Positions 12,354 to 25,989 of a stretch of 64,000 bases of DNA are shown piece by piece. The stretch is from the NCBI GenBank assembly GCA_963070105.1, contig OY718804.1, forward strand, positions 9,764,317 to 9,828,316. Reading direction: 5' to 3'. Positions within the stretch are counted from its first letter, which is position 1, and each line of letters starts with the position of its first letter. The notes under the pieces were generated by a model. That model ran no database searches. It was not told where the DNA came from and was given only the letters and a program-made list of their open reading frames with translations. The position numbers and the translations under genes are program-made. The DNA is from Litomosoides sigmodontis. Lineage: Eukaryota; Nematoda; Chromadorea; Rhabditida; Onchocercidae.

Positions 12354-14635
12354 TGACGAATACTTATGCTTAAAGTTTAAGGTTAATGTAAAAAAAGGTA
12401 TGGTTTATATACCGAAAGACAAGCATGAAGCATTACAACGGAGGTAAATTCATATTCATAACCATATTTGAAACTACAAACTGAAGAAGTCTCACCAAAA
12501 TAGAAATCAAATTAGTAAAGGCTAAACAAGAAAAAGAACGAAAAGCATAAATATTAAAATTTGAATTACCACTCTAAAAAGCACACAAAATAATGCTTAG
12601 TTCATTTGAAAATTTCAAGAAATTAGCATGAAAATCACAATTGTAAATTAAACGCATAATTTTTTTTCATTAATGTGATGTTCACGCATGGAATGATAGA
12701 AAAAAATCGCCACGTTAACATATGATATAGCAAAAGCTTATAACTGATAAAATATCACGGAAATTTCAAGTATTTATTAGTAAAAATGTTTTATAAAGTA
12801 AAACTAAATTACCAGTTGGATATACGACTCATGACCACGACAACTCAACACTAATTTTTCTTTTTTTTTAAAATTTAATTTCACTTCTGACCTTCTATTA
12901 GCACCTCTTTCTTCACAGTTTCAAATGTCTAAAGTCAATATATAATTATTTGCCTATGGAAATATGATAAATACACATAAGTAAAAATGAAAATACATAT
13001 TTGTGCAATATTAAGATAAACCTATAAATTTAGAGGGTAAAAAAAGCTATAATAAAAGCATCAAATTAAACAAATACAGGTTATTCTGGAAATTTATCAA
13101 AAATGATTAAAAATATAAACTTTTCCGGACAACAATGAAAAGTGATTTAATAAGACACTAATTTTGTGAATGAATTAACTGAAGTGTACCCACCTTTCGC
13201 CTGAATTGTTGCACTGTTCTTTGAGTGAAAAATGAGAAGTGACTGGTAGAATTTACATCTCTTTATTCCTATCATCACATGATAGTTAATGCAGTGACTT
13301 CTTTGATATCTTAAGATAGCATTGAGTGAAGTTACACATGCATATGTTCAAGTTGTACTGAAATTTTATTGAAGGAATTCACTCTCAAACAGAGTGATGG
13401 TTTTAAATTGTTGGCAACGATATTTTACTATACAATGAGAACAATTCGATATTTTAAAAATAAGATCCTTTTTTATTTTAAAATCAAAATAGTTTATGCA
13501 CGGAAAGTTCATTTGATGCTACGTCCTTAAGAATACTATATAGAATCTTATTTTTCAATATAACGAAAAAAAATGCTGAAAGTAATAAAGGCAAATCCTT
13601 AGACACTTGTTTTGCAGTTAATTCTGAAATTTCATGTGAAATCATTGCCTTGCAATTCGAAAATCGGATCTACTGATTCTACATTCATTTGAATATATTA
13701 GCCTTAAAAGTCGATGCCTAGACTTACTTTAATTATATGATTTGATAGACATAAATACAGAACTTCACCCTTCAAATACACCTGTTCCAACAAGTATTAT
13801 AAAGGAATGTACTACAAAGGAATGATATTTTCATCAATGTATATGACTCGAGAATGTGCTACATCATTATGCAAATCAACGTACAAACTGACCCCTCTTC
13901 ATATTTACAACTGTTATTGCACAAATAGAATGATACTAAGAGAAAAGAAAGAAAAAATTTGAAAAATGAAAAGATTGATTTAATATCACTGATATAGCAA
14001 TCATGTTTAGGAGGACGAACAATACTTTCCAACAACACTTCTCTACAATAGGTATGTACTCGAATGTGTCCGCCGATAATAGAACAAGATTGGGGAACAT
14101 ATAGAGAATTATTTCACTATTTCCATGAAAAGCTAACTGGCTGAAACATTTAGCGAGAGCTAAAAATTAAGATCAGATGTAACAATGTCCGTAAAATAAA
14201 GTGCAGTGCAGTGCCAAATAAAGATCCTTATGTATTCCATCTTATCTTCTAAAATAATAGATAACAGTAACCATGATAGCATTATTTTTTTTTCCTTTAT
14301 GCAAAAAACAAACAAGGAAATATTTCTGTTTTTCTGTTTTTGTTTTTCATTTCTGTCTTTCATCCAGATATTTCTGAAATATCTGAATGACCAGGATACT
14401 TTGCTTCTAGGGTTTTAGAAATCCTAATTCTAAAGCCACTGTCTTAAATTTTTAAATTGAAAAAATCCTTTCAAATTCACTTCACTAGTAAATAATAAAA
14501 TTGATAAAAAAATAACCTGAAATGATATTCATTCAGGCGCTACAATTTATGGAAATCAGTTATAAAGAAGAGATGCTAGAAATAAATACAATATTATCTG
14601 CAATAAAATAGATAAGCAATCAACTTCTAAAAACA
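12354..14635. other. Intergenic region between DAGL 3' end and ALDH-fusion 5' end
   Basis: About 2.3 kb between two genes in the same orientation. It is AT-rich, and open frames such as those at 14160-14418 lack codon structure or splice support. It should contain the ALDH-fusion promoter and the DAGL 3' UTR. I see no other gene. Confidence 0.6.
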
Positions 14636-17600
14636 TTACACATCTATGCTAAGCTCCATATTAAGCACTTGCAACATATTATACGGCATATGATCACGGA
14701 TAATAGCGCTTGACAGCTTGATCTCATCCAGCGAGCTGCAGTGTAGCATATTAGAAGTGTAAGGAATTCAAATTCCGTTCTTTAACTTTTTTTGCAAAAA
14801 TATTTGGAACAAGGTACAGTGAATTTTTTGTAATTGAATTTATTCTACAAGTGAAAAATCATGTGCTCTTGCTGCGACCATCTTCAAAAAAAGCAAAAAA
14901 AAGATAAATACCTGTGATGGGTCCATCTTTTACAAATTATTTTCTTTTCCTTATCAATCACCCAGACATGAAGAAGACAACCCGGTGGAAGTAACTGCAA
15001 AATCATTTGACTTCAACTCAAGCTCTCAGCTCAGAAGAGCTTGAAATCAAAAGACGGAAATTTACCAATATTTGCTAGAAACGCCTTAAAACAATAATTT
15101 GACTTATATTTATGGAAATCTTCGCCTCGTAGATTTCATATATAATTTTTAATTAAAAAAAAACATTCATACCTTCGTCCGCTTTTTAGCCCATCTTTCT
15201 GCGGGATTGTTTTCTTCTGCACCATCAGCATAATCATCAATAATGAATGCAGAAGTATGAAAAACTAGTGGCAGTCGATCATTAATGTTTACAACTGCTT
15301 CATCTTCACGACCTATGAGAATAAAAAACAATAATATTGAATGAGTTGGTAAAAAACTTACAGATATTTGTTGGAATTTGAATTGGAAAACAAACCATCC
15401 CGATTTGGTTGCCATAAATGAGAAAGGCACAATCGATAAAAGCCACGTAGTAGAATCTTATATTTCGGTGAATTACTGTGTGCCAACAACATGATTACAT
15501 CATATTTCAATTTACATACCGTCTAAAAATTAAAATAATAAAACTTTTTCAGGAAATACATTTTGTTCGCAACCTTAATGACAAGTCTAATCATTTTGTT
15601 ACGATAACACCAAACATGAGAGAACAAAATCCTGTTATCATGGACATACTGTTGTCGAAAGGAAATTAATGCTATTTTTTTATCACTCATATCAGTTTTA
15701 TTTTACTAATAACACCATATTCTAATATATCATTATTTTTTCTTCATCCTTAGTTTCATAAATATTATTTTAGTTTTCAACTCCATCAGTGCAAGTAATA
15801 TGAACTGATAAAAGTACATATAAGCCTTCTGACTCACAGCCCTTCGTATGAGATAAGCAATTATAAACTCTAATCTCATATTTTCTGCCCTATTTTTATT
15901 CAACACCAACAATCTTTTTTTGACAAAAGGCAGATTAAAAATATTACTTGAAATGATAACCGTGGAACAATATCATCCCCAATGTAAACACTAAATACGA
16001 ATTTTTGTGTCTCTGCTAAACCATTTTCACTGATAACACAGCCCGGTGGAGAGAACGCAAAACATTGTATAGGACTGAACGATTGCCTAAAACGTTTTAA
16101 AGAAATTTAATTTTCGTGTTTCCATGCATTCTTTTACATGCGCAATTCTATAACAAGCAAGATTTAACACCAAATAGAGTGCAATACTTACTTAAGAAGA
16201 AATGTAAGCAATGTTGCAACTCCGGCACCTAATGAGTGCCCACAGCAAACAAGTGTAAAATCTGGATATCTCATTTTCAAGCCTTCCAAAATATTATTTG
16301 CACGTAAAACTTCAAACACATATCTTGCACTACGCAACATGCCACGGTGTACGCGTACTTCCTGGGAAATACCATTAAAAATCACAAAATTTACTCTTTT
16401 AATCACAGAAAAAAAGGGAAGCAAATAAAATAATTAAAGTTAAAATTTTATGACTATTTTTTCTATTTCACACCTTATTAGGAGCATCCAGCTCTTCATC
16501 TTGTGAAAGAATCGGGTCCTGATCCACATCTACCGAAAATGCTTCGTCATCAAGCGATAAATCATTGATAGCATCCATCATTGAAGCTGTGCCACGTATT
16601 GTTATTATAATACTTTTCACTTTTACATCCACGAGCACGATAAATGGCACCTAAAGGACCTGCACATTCCGGCACAACAATATCAAGATAAGCTGGTTCT
16701 CAATACATTGGTGCACACAAAAGGACATCTTATAGATTCAATATTATAAGCAGTTAACATTACCTGATAGAGTTCATTAGCAAATGAAACGAAGATAATA
16801 TCAGCTTCCTTACATCCTGTTACTGCCAAGAAGGTAGCCGTAGCACATGTACAGCAATTATCACCTCTAATAGGAAAATTTCGCCTGCAAAAGTTTTTGC
16901 AGTGATGTCCTGTTTCTTTGTTTTGAAAATCTTCGATAATACACCATGTTATCAGTTTCAAGCTAAATCGCCTTATCAGAATCTACAGATAATCGCAAAA
17001 AATTCCAGATGCTCTATGGAATATGAACTAAAGATTATTACATAAAGTCCCTGTAAACTTGGAGTGACAGCTTCTCATGTATTAGAGCTCTTTCAAAGAC
17101 GCAATGGAAAGAACTTTATCTGTTATTATTCTATTACAACGGTTGCTTAAAATTTTGAGCAGAGGAATTTTAATTCCATTATGAATATAAGCGCGCAGGA
17201 GGAAAAAAATAAATTTTGAAATTTTCGAATCTTGTAGAACCAAACCTGTTGCAACATTTAATCTTTTTACACACTTTTAGCCAATCACAACAACCACAGT
17301 TGTAAAACATGTAAACTTCCCAACCATACATGGCTGCTGTATATTTTGCCATATAACGAGCATTTTCCAAAGTCATCCAATCAGGTGGCTAAAATTTAGT
17401 AATCTCACTTGTAAAAATATTTTAAGGTCAATGTAAACAGTCTAGTTATCGTTATGCACAGCATCATGCACGATAATAATATCATAAAGGATATCGAAAT
17501 AGCGTTGTAACATTGCAAAATTTTTCTTTTACAACAAAGTAAGTTGCGAAAATCATTAAACCCATTAAATCCTTCAGTCATGCATCAAATTCCTAGTTTT

Positions 17601-19126
17601 GAACTGACATTCACTTGTTTCAAGCAATGATATTTACAACTAAATTAAACATGTAATACTGAAATGTACTTTGGATATAAGAGTCTTCTACACATATAAT
17701 GAATTACAGGATGCAATATAATTTTCGAAAATGAGAAAGCCTGTAAATCCAGTTGAAAAATCACCCCAAAATCATAACACGAACAAATGCTTGAATAATC
17801 CATAAAAATTACTTCAGTTTCTGGCAGGTGAATACTGGAACTAGATGACTGATGGGGAGCATGAGCAACCAGTAAAAGACCAGCTAGAATATCTGATGCT
17901 ACCAGATCAACATCGGCAAAAAACGATGCTGTAAGAATGGCAATATTCTTTAACGCTTCACGCATTGCTTCGTTTCTTCTCAACAGAAACTAAAATTTTC
18001 TCATGTTAAGTCAATTGCGAGAATAATTTATAAAACTTTGTTAAAAAGAAATGAAGAAATTCAGAGTCAAATAATGACTAACCAACTTGAAACGAAACAT
18101 CCATACTTGATTTTCCGCCCGAAAACTTGGTTGTATACGACTAGCACCAGATGGATTAAATACAGCAGCAACGCTGACTAAAACTGTTACTATCAGAGCC
18201 CACTGAAGTATAACTGTTAAACGTAGTATAATAACAAGATTACATGGAGTTGGACTTCCTGAAATAAGAAAGTATTTGATCCTCGCTTTCCTTTTTGAAA
18301 TTGAAAAAATTATTAGCTAAGTGTCAATCACTCCCGGCTGCAAAAATTATTATGGCGTTAAAAGAGCTGTAGGAAGCGAATTACTTCTGATGATAATTGT
18401 CATTAAACTTACTGTATGCGAAGACTGTTGAAGCAGTGGTAATAGCGATTTCACAAATAAATAGTAATAAACGTATATAGATGATTTTCGTGATATGATG
18501 TCGTTTATGAGGCTCCAGAACAGATCCACGAGCGCTAATCAATGCCATGACAACACATGTTAAAATAGTTATAACATTAATGCCAATTAACGAAAAAAGA
18601 TGAATGGTAGAGTGTTGCTCAGTGCAACTTTCCCATCTTTTTAACATAAATATGACACATATTGTTGATATCCTGAAATTGTCTTTCTTTATGAAATTAA
18701 AATCGGCGCATGGTATAACGGCAATTATCATTTCATCATAACATCAAAACAAACCGTGGTAATAATTCGAATAAATGCTACGTCGCTATTGCTTCATTTA
18801 TCTAGAAAAACAGAAAATACCACGTATTTGTTTCGAATTAGAAACCGCAATAGTGATAATAGCAATCGGAACAGCAATCATTATCAATGCTATTGTTTAT
18901 CTGAGTACAAATTAAGCAATAGTAATGGTCTGGAACCTCGAACATCCGTATGGGACATCTGATTAAAGGCGAGACCAGTATATAATATTGCAAAATGCTA
19001 GCAATTCCATAAAACAGAAAAAATAACTCACCAAGCTAAGCGAACTAATATTTCGGACAAAGATGGGAATACGAAATCATCGCTTGCAATATTCCACCGT
19101 CGTCCTAATACAACTAGTGATGGCAT
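14636..19126 (-). CDS. dagl-2: sn-1-specific diacylglycerol lipase (DAGL)
   Basis: A membrane serine lipase that makes 2-monoacylglycerol from diacylglycerol. Fourteen exons close in frame: 19126-19032, 18672-18413, 18258-18083, 17989-17813, 17388-17246, 16884-16764, 16650-16474, 16361-16192, 16086-15948, 15648-15560, 15475-15396, 15312-15173, 14994-14912 and 14735-14636 (649 residues). The N-terminus MPSLVVLGRRWNIASDD is the DAGL signature, followed by hydrophobic membrane segments in exons 1-3. The lipase core has IRGT, the nucleophile Ser426 in GHSLGAG and Asp478 in GDDIVPR; this 52-residue spacing equals that recalled for human DAGL-alpha. IIRDHMPY near the end carries the likely catalytic His632. 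The protein lacks the long DAGL-alpha tail, so it is closer to DAGL-beta in size. Exon 15648-15560 is the least certain. The symbol is by presumed synteny. Confidence 0.9.
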
Positions 19127-21535
19127 CTATGATAATCTATCCTCCGCCGCTAAAGCAAATGTGTTCCGACCCAAATTTAGGAATAAAATTTTCTGTAAAA
19201 GAACAGACAATCACGTACAAATGGCATTCATTTAAAACATGCATAAACATATGTGTGGGAAGGAAGCAATCCACGGAAAAGTTTCAATCTGTAAATTTGT
19301 TCCCTCCCATAATTAGGTGAAAGATTTTCCTATAAAAATTGAAATTCTTAACAGATGAAAAATTCCGAGAAAAGTTATCTAATCACAAATTAATTAAGAA
19401 AGATGAAAATCAACATCGTTCATACGGGATCTCATTTTTTTTAGATAACGGATAGTATGCTGCACAGTCTCCTGGATTAAAATTCAAAATAAAAAAATAT
19501 TGATATTATCTGTATGAAGATTTATCAATCATTTAAAAATCTGAATTGATATAAACGCCTACCGGACTTCAAAGCAAGAAAGTACAAGGATCCAATAATG
19601 GACTGAACGCAAAACAGCTTGTAACAGAACAGGATCAACGGCCCATAGTAGACAAGATCATCGGAAAGGCATGACCTGATCTGCAATAAGTAGGAATTAG
19701 TGGACAAATATTAATCCGCTAAGGACTGATAAGTGCCAAATGTCAAGATACGTAGCGGTTTTATAAACACTGGTAATTAGCAGAAAATTACAAACGAAAA
19801 CAAAGCTCTCAACATGATTGATCGATCCACCACCTGCATCTTTTTTCTCGCACAATCGTAACATTTGTTTGAGATGTAAGTAAACTTGTTCACATCATAT
19901 TTTAAAGAAGAAAATTTTAGGAAAATTCATTTTCAATTTCTTTAAAATACAACCAATCATTAAAAGTACGGTTAATTCTTATTTCTACCATTCATTGCCA
20001 ATGATTTATATTCGAGATGTTGCCTTTCGAAAGCAGTTCCTTTAATTTCATCAAGTCAAACAAAATGCTAATGGAAATATTAAAGAAAAGCGAAGTGTTC
20101 CTTTCATCTTCTTATTTCAAACTTCGAGTGCTCAATATGATCAAAATTCGATTTTTTTAACCAGTACAAGTAATACGACTTTTGAAGTAATAAAACAATG
20201 TTTTGCTTATAGTAAGCCCAATGCAATGATAATAAATTAAATTGGAAAACGAGATCCCGTGTCTCTTTTATTAACAATCAAAACTTTCGTTCAAAAATTT
20301 CAGATATTCATTGGTGATGCGTCCTGAGAATGATTACAGGTGGAACTGAATCTTACAAATTAACTCAACACAACACACGAAGTGGAAGGGATGCACATAA
20401 ACACACTGACCAAACAAACTAAGGAAGCGGCCGCCTTTTATTGACGAGGACTAGAATAGGCACTAAGCTGCCTGTGCGACTGTTAACAAATACTAGAATA
20501 GATTCTCGCTTGATGTGAGGTGTAATCTAATGCAAGCTATTGGATAGTTGTTTTCTACGCTTACGTGATCCTTTTGATGGCGTGAAGCGATACGCAATTC
20601 ATTTACATAGTTACTTTGTGCTGTTGGCAACAAATATAGGCGATGGAAAACTGCGTTCCAGTTTTGAAAGTTGAGATGATTCGAAGTTGCAAGTTCCATA
20701 TGACTATTTTCCTTTTATGCATTGCAAGTTAGATTTTTCATGTTGGCATTTGACATTCTGCGAAAAAAATTAAATAGGTTTCGGTTTTTTATATCTGTAT
20801 TTCCTACAAGCGTAAATTTCATGTATTTGGATACATATTGCAGTACCGGTCCATTAATAACTTTTTTTATTAATTTTTTTGTTTATGATTTCTTCTCTTC
20901 CCTTTTATTACTAATGAGAATTTGAAACTTATGCTTTACATGGAGGTATTCGATTTGTGCTGAATATGAAATATTAGGTTATTTAGTACTAAAGTGTTAT
21001 TGTTTATTCCAGTGAACGGTGCTAATTTTGATTATGTTGACAATCATGTGTTATGCGTTGATTCCTTCATGGTTGAATATTTAGTGCAAACTTCTCACTG
21101 ATTAGTGGTAGGTACTGATTGTTCCGGTAATTGCACATGTCAAACGTTGATTACTCAACAATTCGAGTATTCTTGATTGAATTGTCTATTTTTCAACGCA
21201 AAAGAATTATATTTTAGTGTGGAATCTTTCAGTTCGTTTAGGCATCCTTGCTGTCGCTTGCAAGAACTGTTGTTTTTCATATGCATCTTTTCCTTCGTTG
21301 GCTTTTGTGCAGCTTTGGGTGTTACTAGTTCAGATTATTTAAATTTCTTCGCTAGATTAGCTCATTTCATTATAATGACCATCGTTTGTCATTTGCCAAC
21401 GTATGTTTATGAGCATTTACGTTGTTTCATGTGAAGTTTACGGCGATTTCAGTTATTTTTTTCATACACACAAGAATCATGCTTTTTTTCTTATTAGTTT
21501 TATCAGTTATACAGGTATAGTTAGAGGCAGTCAAC
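19127..21535. other. Divergent intergenic region (DAGL / PPM1G promoters)
   Basis: About 2.4 kb between the divergent starts of DAGL (minus) and the PPM1G phosphatase (plus). Scattered short frames (19063-19320, 20493-20925, 21177-21434) have no splice or family support. It contains a NotI-like GCGGCCGC at about 20427. It presumably holds both promoters. No RNA gene was recognised. Confidence 0.6.
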
Positions 21536-24500
21536 ATGGGTGCCTATCTGAATAAACCAATAACCGAAAAAGTATCCGAATGTGGTGGAAATGACCGAAT
21601 CTCTTACGCTGCAACAAGTATGCAGGGGTGGCGTATCAATCAAGAGGTTAAGATTTTGAAATTAATCAGCTAAAATTTAACTGCTTATTTCGGTCACAAA
21701 TTTTTTAAACGATTATTTATCTCAGTAGAACTTAGCATGAAATTGTCACATAGAGGAATCGTTTCTACTACATAGCAACTTCATGCTAGGGCATCACATG
21801 TTCATTCCAGTACCTGATAATGTGTATTTCATTGAAACTAAAATGAGTAATGAGTAGATTTTTGTAGTTTCCGAATTAGTCGGTATTCAAATAGGTGTTT
21901 CTAGAATATTTAATGTCCTTGAAACATTGCATTCCAGGATGCGCATAACTGTATTGTAAATTATGACGGCGATTCTTCCTTTTTCGCTGTTTACGATGGC
22001 CATGGAGGTAAGTTTCTGATGCATGTAATTGGTTCGCTTCCAAAGTGCTATAAATTCCCAAGGCGAAGGGCAAACACTTTTTTTGTTTTTTCTTGTTTTT
22101 TATTAGTGAAGTAATGTTGGATTCTGCTAAATGGATATATACTGCAGGAAGTGAAGTGGCGCGATACAGTGCACATCATTTACCAGATATGTTGAAAAGA
22201 AATAATTCATGGTTTTCGGGTAATTACGTAAAAGCTATGCAGGATACCTTCTTAGAATTGGATGAGCTTCTAAGGTTGTAAACAATGACAATTATTTCAA
22301 GTCGTGCTCTGGATATGTCCTTTCAGAATTTTATTTTCATACTTTGCGGTTTCCACATTGTCATAGTTTCTATATTTTACAGGACAGAGGCAGTTATGAA
22401 AGAATTGAAGAGAATAGCAGGTAGTGTGGAACCGAAGCACGAGGAATTAAGCGACGATGATGAAGATAAGGTTGTTAACTTATTTACCATAAAATAATTT
22501 GCAGTGCTAATGCTGAAATTGTAGTTTATAAAATTATCCGCTCATTTTCCTGTTCAGCAAACATTATATGAAGAAGCTGGAATGCCGATTGAAACCATAT
22601 TGGAAAGATATGGAATTGTTTTACATCGAGAGCAGAATGGTAAGCAGTCAATCATTGATCTCAATGAATTGCGTACACAGCTCGAACAGCAAGGCGGAGG
22701 AGAGGAGCAGGTGCAGGTGATCACCTTGCTTTCATCACCTTTGCTTTCATCTGGCTTCTAAAATTTTGGCAACTGGTACCTTATGTCCGTCATAATTGCT
22801 GTCGTGCCATTAAATTTATTGATCATTGATTATTGACCGAAATTTTTGAAAAGCAATTGTGTTTTAAATTTTGCGACTTATTGAGTAATATCTAAAATTC
22901 CAACTTTCATGGTTAGAAAATGGAACAGTTTGAGAAGAAAATTCAAGAGAATGGATTGAATGTATTGGAACAAGAAAGAAACTGGAAAGACCAAAATGGT
23001 GATGCTGTGATCGACAAGGAGGTTAAAGCTCGTAAAAATCAGCTTAGAAAAACGGAAGAAAAGGCAGTGGAAGGGAGGACAAAAAAACGAATGAGTGAAT
23101 TATCACCCAGTTTGTTAAGAGCAAAGCGTACCAAATCATCAAATGGTTTGTGTTGCTGATTTTAAAATTTGGTTTGATTTGTCATGAGTCTGAAATTTGG
23201 TTCAGAACAGTATTTAAGATCGATTTTTACATTTATTTCCATATTTTTTCGGACTTTCGTTCAACAATTTGTTATTTCAGTAATCTTTATGAGGATCGTT
23301 GCTACTATTTTCTAGCATTTTAAAATTGGAAGGAAATATTAATATTAATTACAGATATTGAAGAAGGTACACTGGAAAGTCAGAGCAACGACACATCTCC
23401 AAGTAGATCGGCAGTCGATAAATCGGAGGAAAGAATTCAAGATGAGAGGTTTAATGTTAAATTTAAGCTTTTGCTTTACGCGATACTACGTGACAATTGA
23501 ATTGTAATTTAAACAAGGATGAACTGATCATTTTTGTGTATGATTCACGATTATCATAATAGATTTCTGATATTTACATTCGTTTTAGGTGTGAAACTGC
23601 TGAAATTGCTGGTGAAAGTGAAGAGGCAAATAGTGAGCCGGAAGTTGCGGGTACTGCTGAAATTAGCACTACTACACAGTCGATCGATTCAGGTGATACA
23701 GACGAATGCGCGCCACCAGGCAAGAATCCTCATCCTTCTGCGTGAGTAACTATTAATTGGACATCTTCATTATGATTCCTTAATTCGAAAAATACAATTG
23801 GCTGGTACGATTTCCTTTGCTATCAAATTTCAAGAAAAAAAACAAGATAAATTGGTATACAATTTTTCCTATTGCTCATTGTTTTGCGTAGGACCTAGTA
23901 CATTTTCCAGAACTTCCGATGGACAAATTACGTTTTCTTCGGATTCGGAGTCAGTAGATGAAGATTACAATGCTGATGAGGAGATGAGTGAAGGCGAAGA
24001 GGAGGAGGAAATGGACGACGAGGAAATCGATGTAAGTTCAAAGCACTCGTTAAGTATTAATAGGGCGATTGTCATTCTTTATATTTATTATTCACGTGAA
24101 AAAAGGTACATTATATTTGAAGTCCACATATTTTTACTTTAATTAAAGTAGAGTTAGATCGTGCAAATCAAATGATGGCCAAGATTACATATCTAGTTAT
24201 TTACTAAATGCATAACGGAGGTGGGAGGTAGTGTCTTTCGGAATTATGCGACCGTAAACTATTGCACAATGTTGTAGGCGGAGCAAGCATATTCCTGCCC
24301 ATCGGGCGATACACCAGGTGAAGATTCAGGCACGACAGCATGCGTTGTCGTAGTTTTCAAGGTAATGTTTTGTTCTAACTCCGGTTAAACATTGCAACAC
24401 GAATCAGTGATTTATATTCCTACGTTTTTAATTAGTAACGGGAGCTTATATTTTTGTGGAAATTTTAGAGTAAAAAACTAATTTTAAATCGTTGCCATTA

Positions 24501-25989
24501 TTTGAGAAAAAGTTTTATGCCTATATTGTTGCTTCAGGATAAAGTGGTGGTTAGCAATGCGGGTGATAGCCGAGCAGTAATGTGTCGTAATGGTGTGGCT
24601 GTTGAATTATCAATTGACCACAAACCCGAAGATGATATAGGTTTCTTTCTTTTCTCTTGTTCAATAAAATGCAGAGGTTGAGATAGTTTTCACTATATAA
24701 AGATTTTGCTGAGGATCCATTTAGAGAGAATTGAGCGTTATATGGATGTTTACTGAAGCGATTTTCTTAATTTCTAGAAAGGAGGCGGATTGAGACAGCT
24801 GGAGGCGAAATCAGTATGGATGGCCGGGTTAACGGTGGTTTGAACCTTTCCAGGTTAACTCACCTTTTCGTTCGAAATAGTACTGTTAATTCCCTTGCGA
24901 GAAATAGCTATTTATCAAAAATTACTGGAGGATAGAACCAAATTAGAAAGAGTGCCTATTGCATTATCAGGTGAAGTGCGATGTATGGTTCATAAAACTT
25001 GATAGATTTCGTGTATTTTGTATTTTCCTGTGGTACCTTTTACTTCTTCCAGAGCCTTAGGTGATCATTTCTATAAGAAAAATGCGTCATTACCATTAAA
25101 AGAACAGATGATCTCGGCATTACCAGATGTTAAGCAGTATAAAATTTTGCAAGACGATGAATTCATCATAATTGCTTGCGACGGCATATGGTATGATTTG
25201 TTTTATTACTCAAGCTTATAGATTACTAAAATTTTATTTCTGGATCATCCGATGAAAAAGGAAGATGACCACTTTTGATTTCAATGCTTGCTATGACCTT
25301 TACCTTCAGGAATTCCCTTACTAGCCAAGAAGCGGTTGATTTCGTACGGCGAAAGATAAATGATGGTGTAAGTCTCAAGGATATCTGCGAACAGGTTTGT
25401 CGCTTGCCTCATTTTTCAGTGAGCTACATCATATTTTGAATTATATACACAATCTGTCGTTCATTTCATAGTTCAGTTGGAAAACTGATTTATATGAATC
25501 ACCAGCCAAAAATATCGAATTTCCAGCAGGTATCATTTAACAGGAATACTCCTGCAGAAGCGAATTTTCATCTTATTTAGAAAAGGCAAATGACCCGAAT
25601 TTGAATATAGAGGAATGGAGCGAAGATTTGCAATAAGCGTGGAAGGTTGAAAGTTATATGTATGCTTTCGACGCAACAAATTTTTAACAGCTATGCAGCT
25701 TTTAAGAAATATATATTTAGAATACTTAACTTTAATAACAGCATAATTTGGAAAACAAGTTGTTAACATGGCAAAGGTAAGATGTAAAACTTGTGTCTAT
25801 GTAAATACTCTTAGAGCAGTGTATTTTTAATCATCGAAAAAATTAATAAAATTGTAGGTGTGCGACCACTGCTTGTCACCAAATACAGCTGGAGATGGTA
25901 CCGGTTGTGATAATATGACGATAATCATAGTGCAGATATTGCGATCAGCGTCGCTATCACAGAAACTGGCAACACCATCGTCATCCTAA
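21536..25989 (+). CDS. ppm-1.G: PP2C-family Ser/Thr phosphatase, PPM1G type
   Basis: A metal-dependent nuclear phosphatase with an acidic insert. Exons: 21536-21646, 21938-22007, 22148-22274, 22383-22470, 22558-22716, 22917-23145, 23355-23448, 23589-23741, 23899-24031, 24278-24361, 24538-24640, 24779-24853, 25053-25190, 25310-25394 and 25858-25989. [12 protein letters not shown] matches the PPM1G N-terminus (a Gly2 myristoylation-like start). PP2C motifs are [38 protein letters not shown] and [12 protein letters not shown]. The catalytic halves are split by an acidic, lysine-rich insert (exons 4-10; for example [12 protein letters not shown]) typical of PPM1G. The model is one base short at the exon 11/12 joint (see findings); with that base it would be 593 residues. 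Exon 5 has two GT donors six bases apart. Its stop overlaps the GLRX5 stop. Confidence 0.9.
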
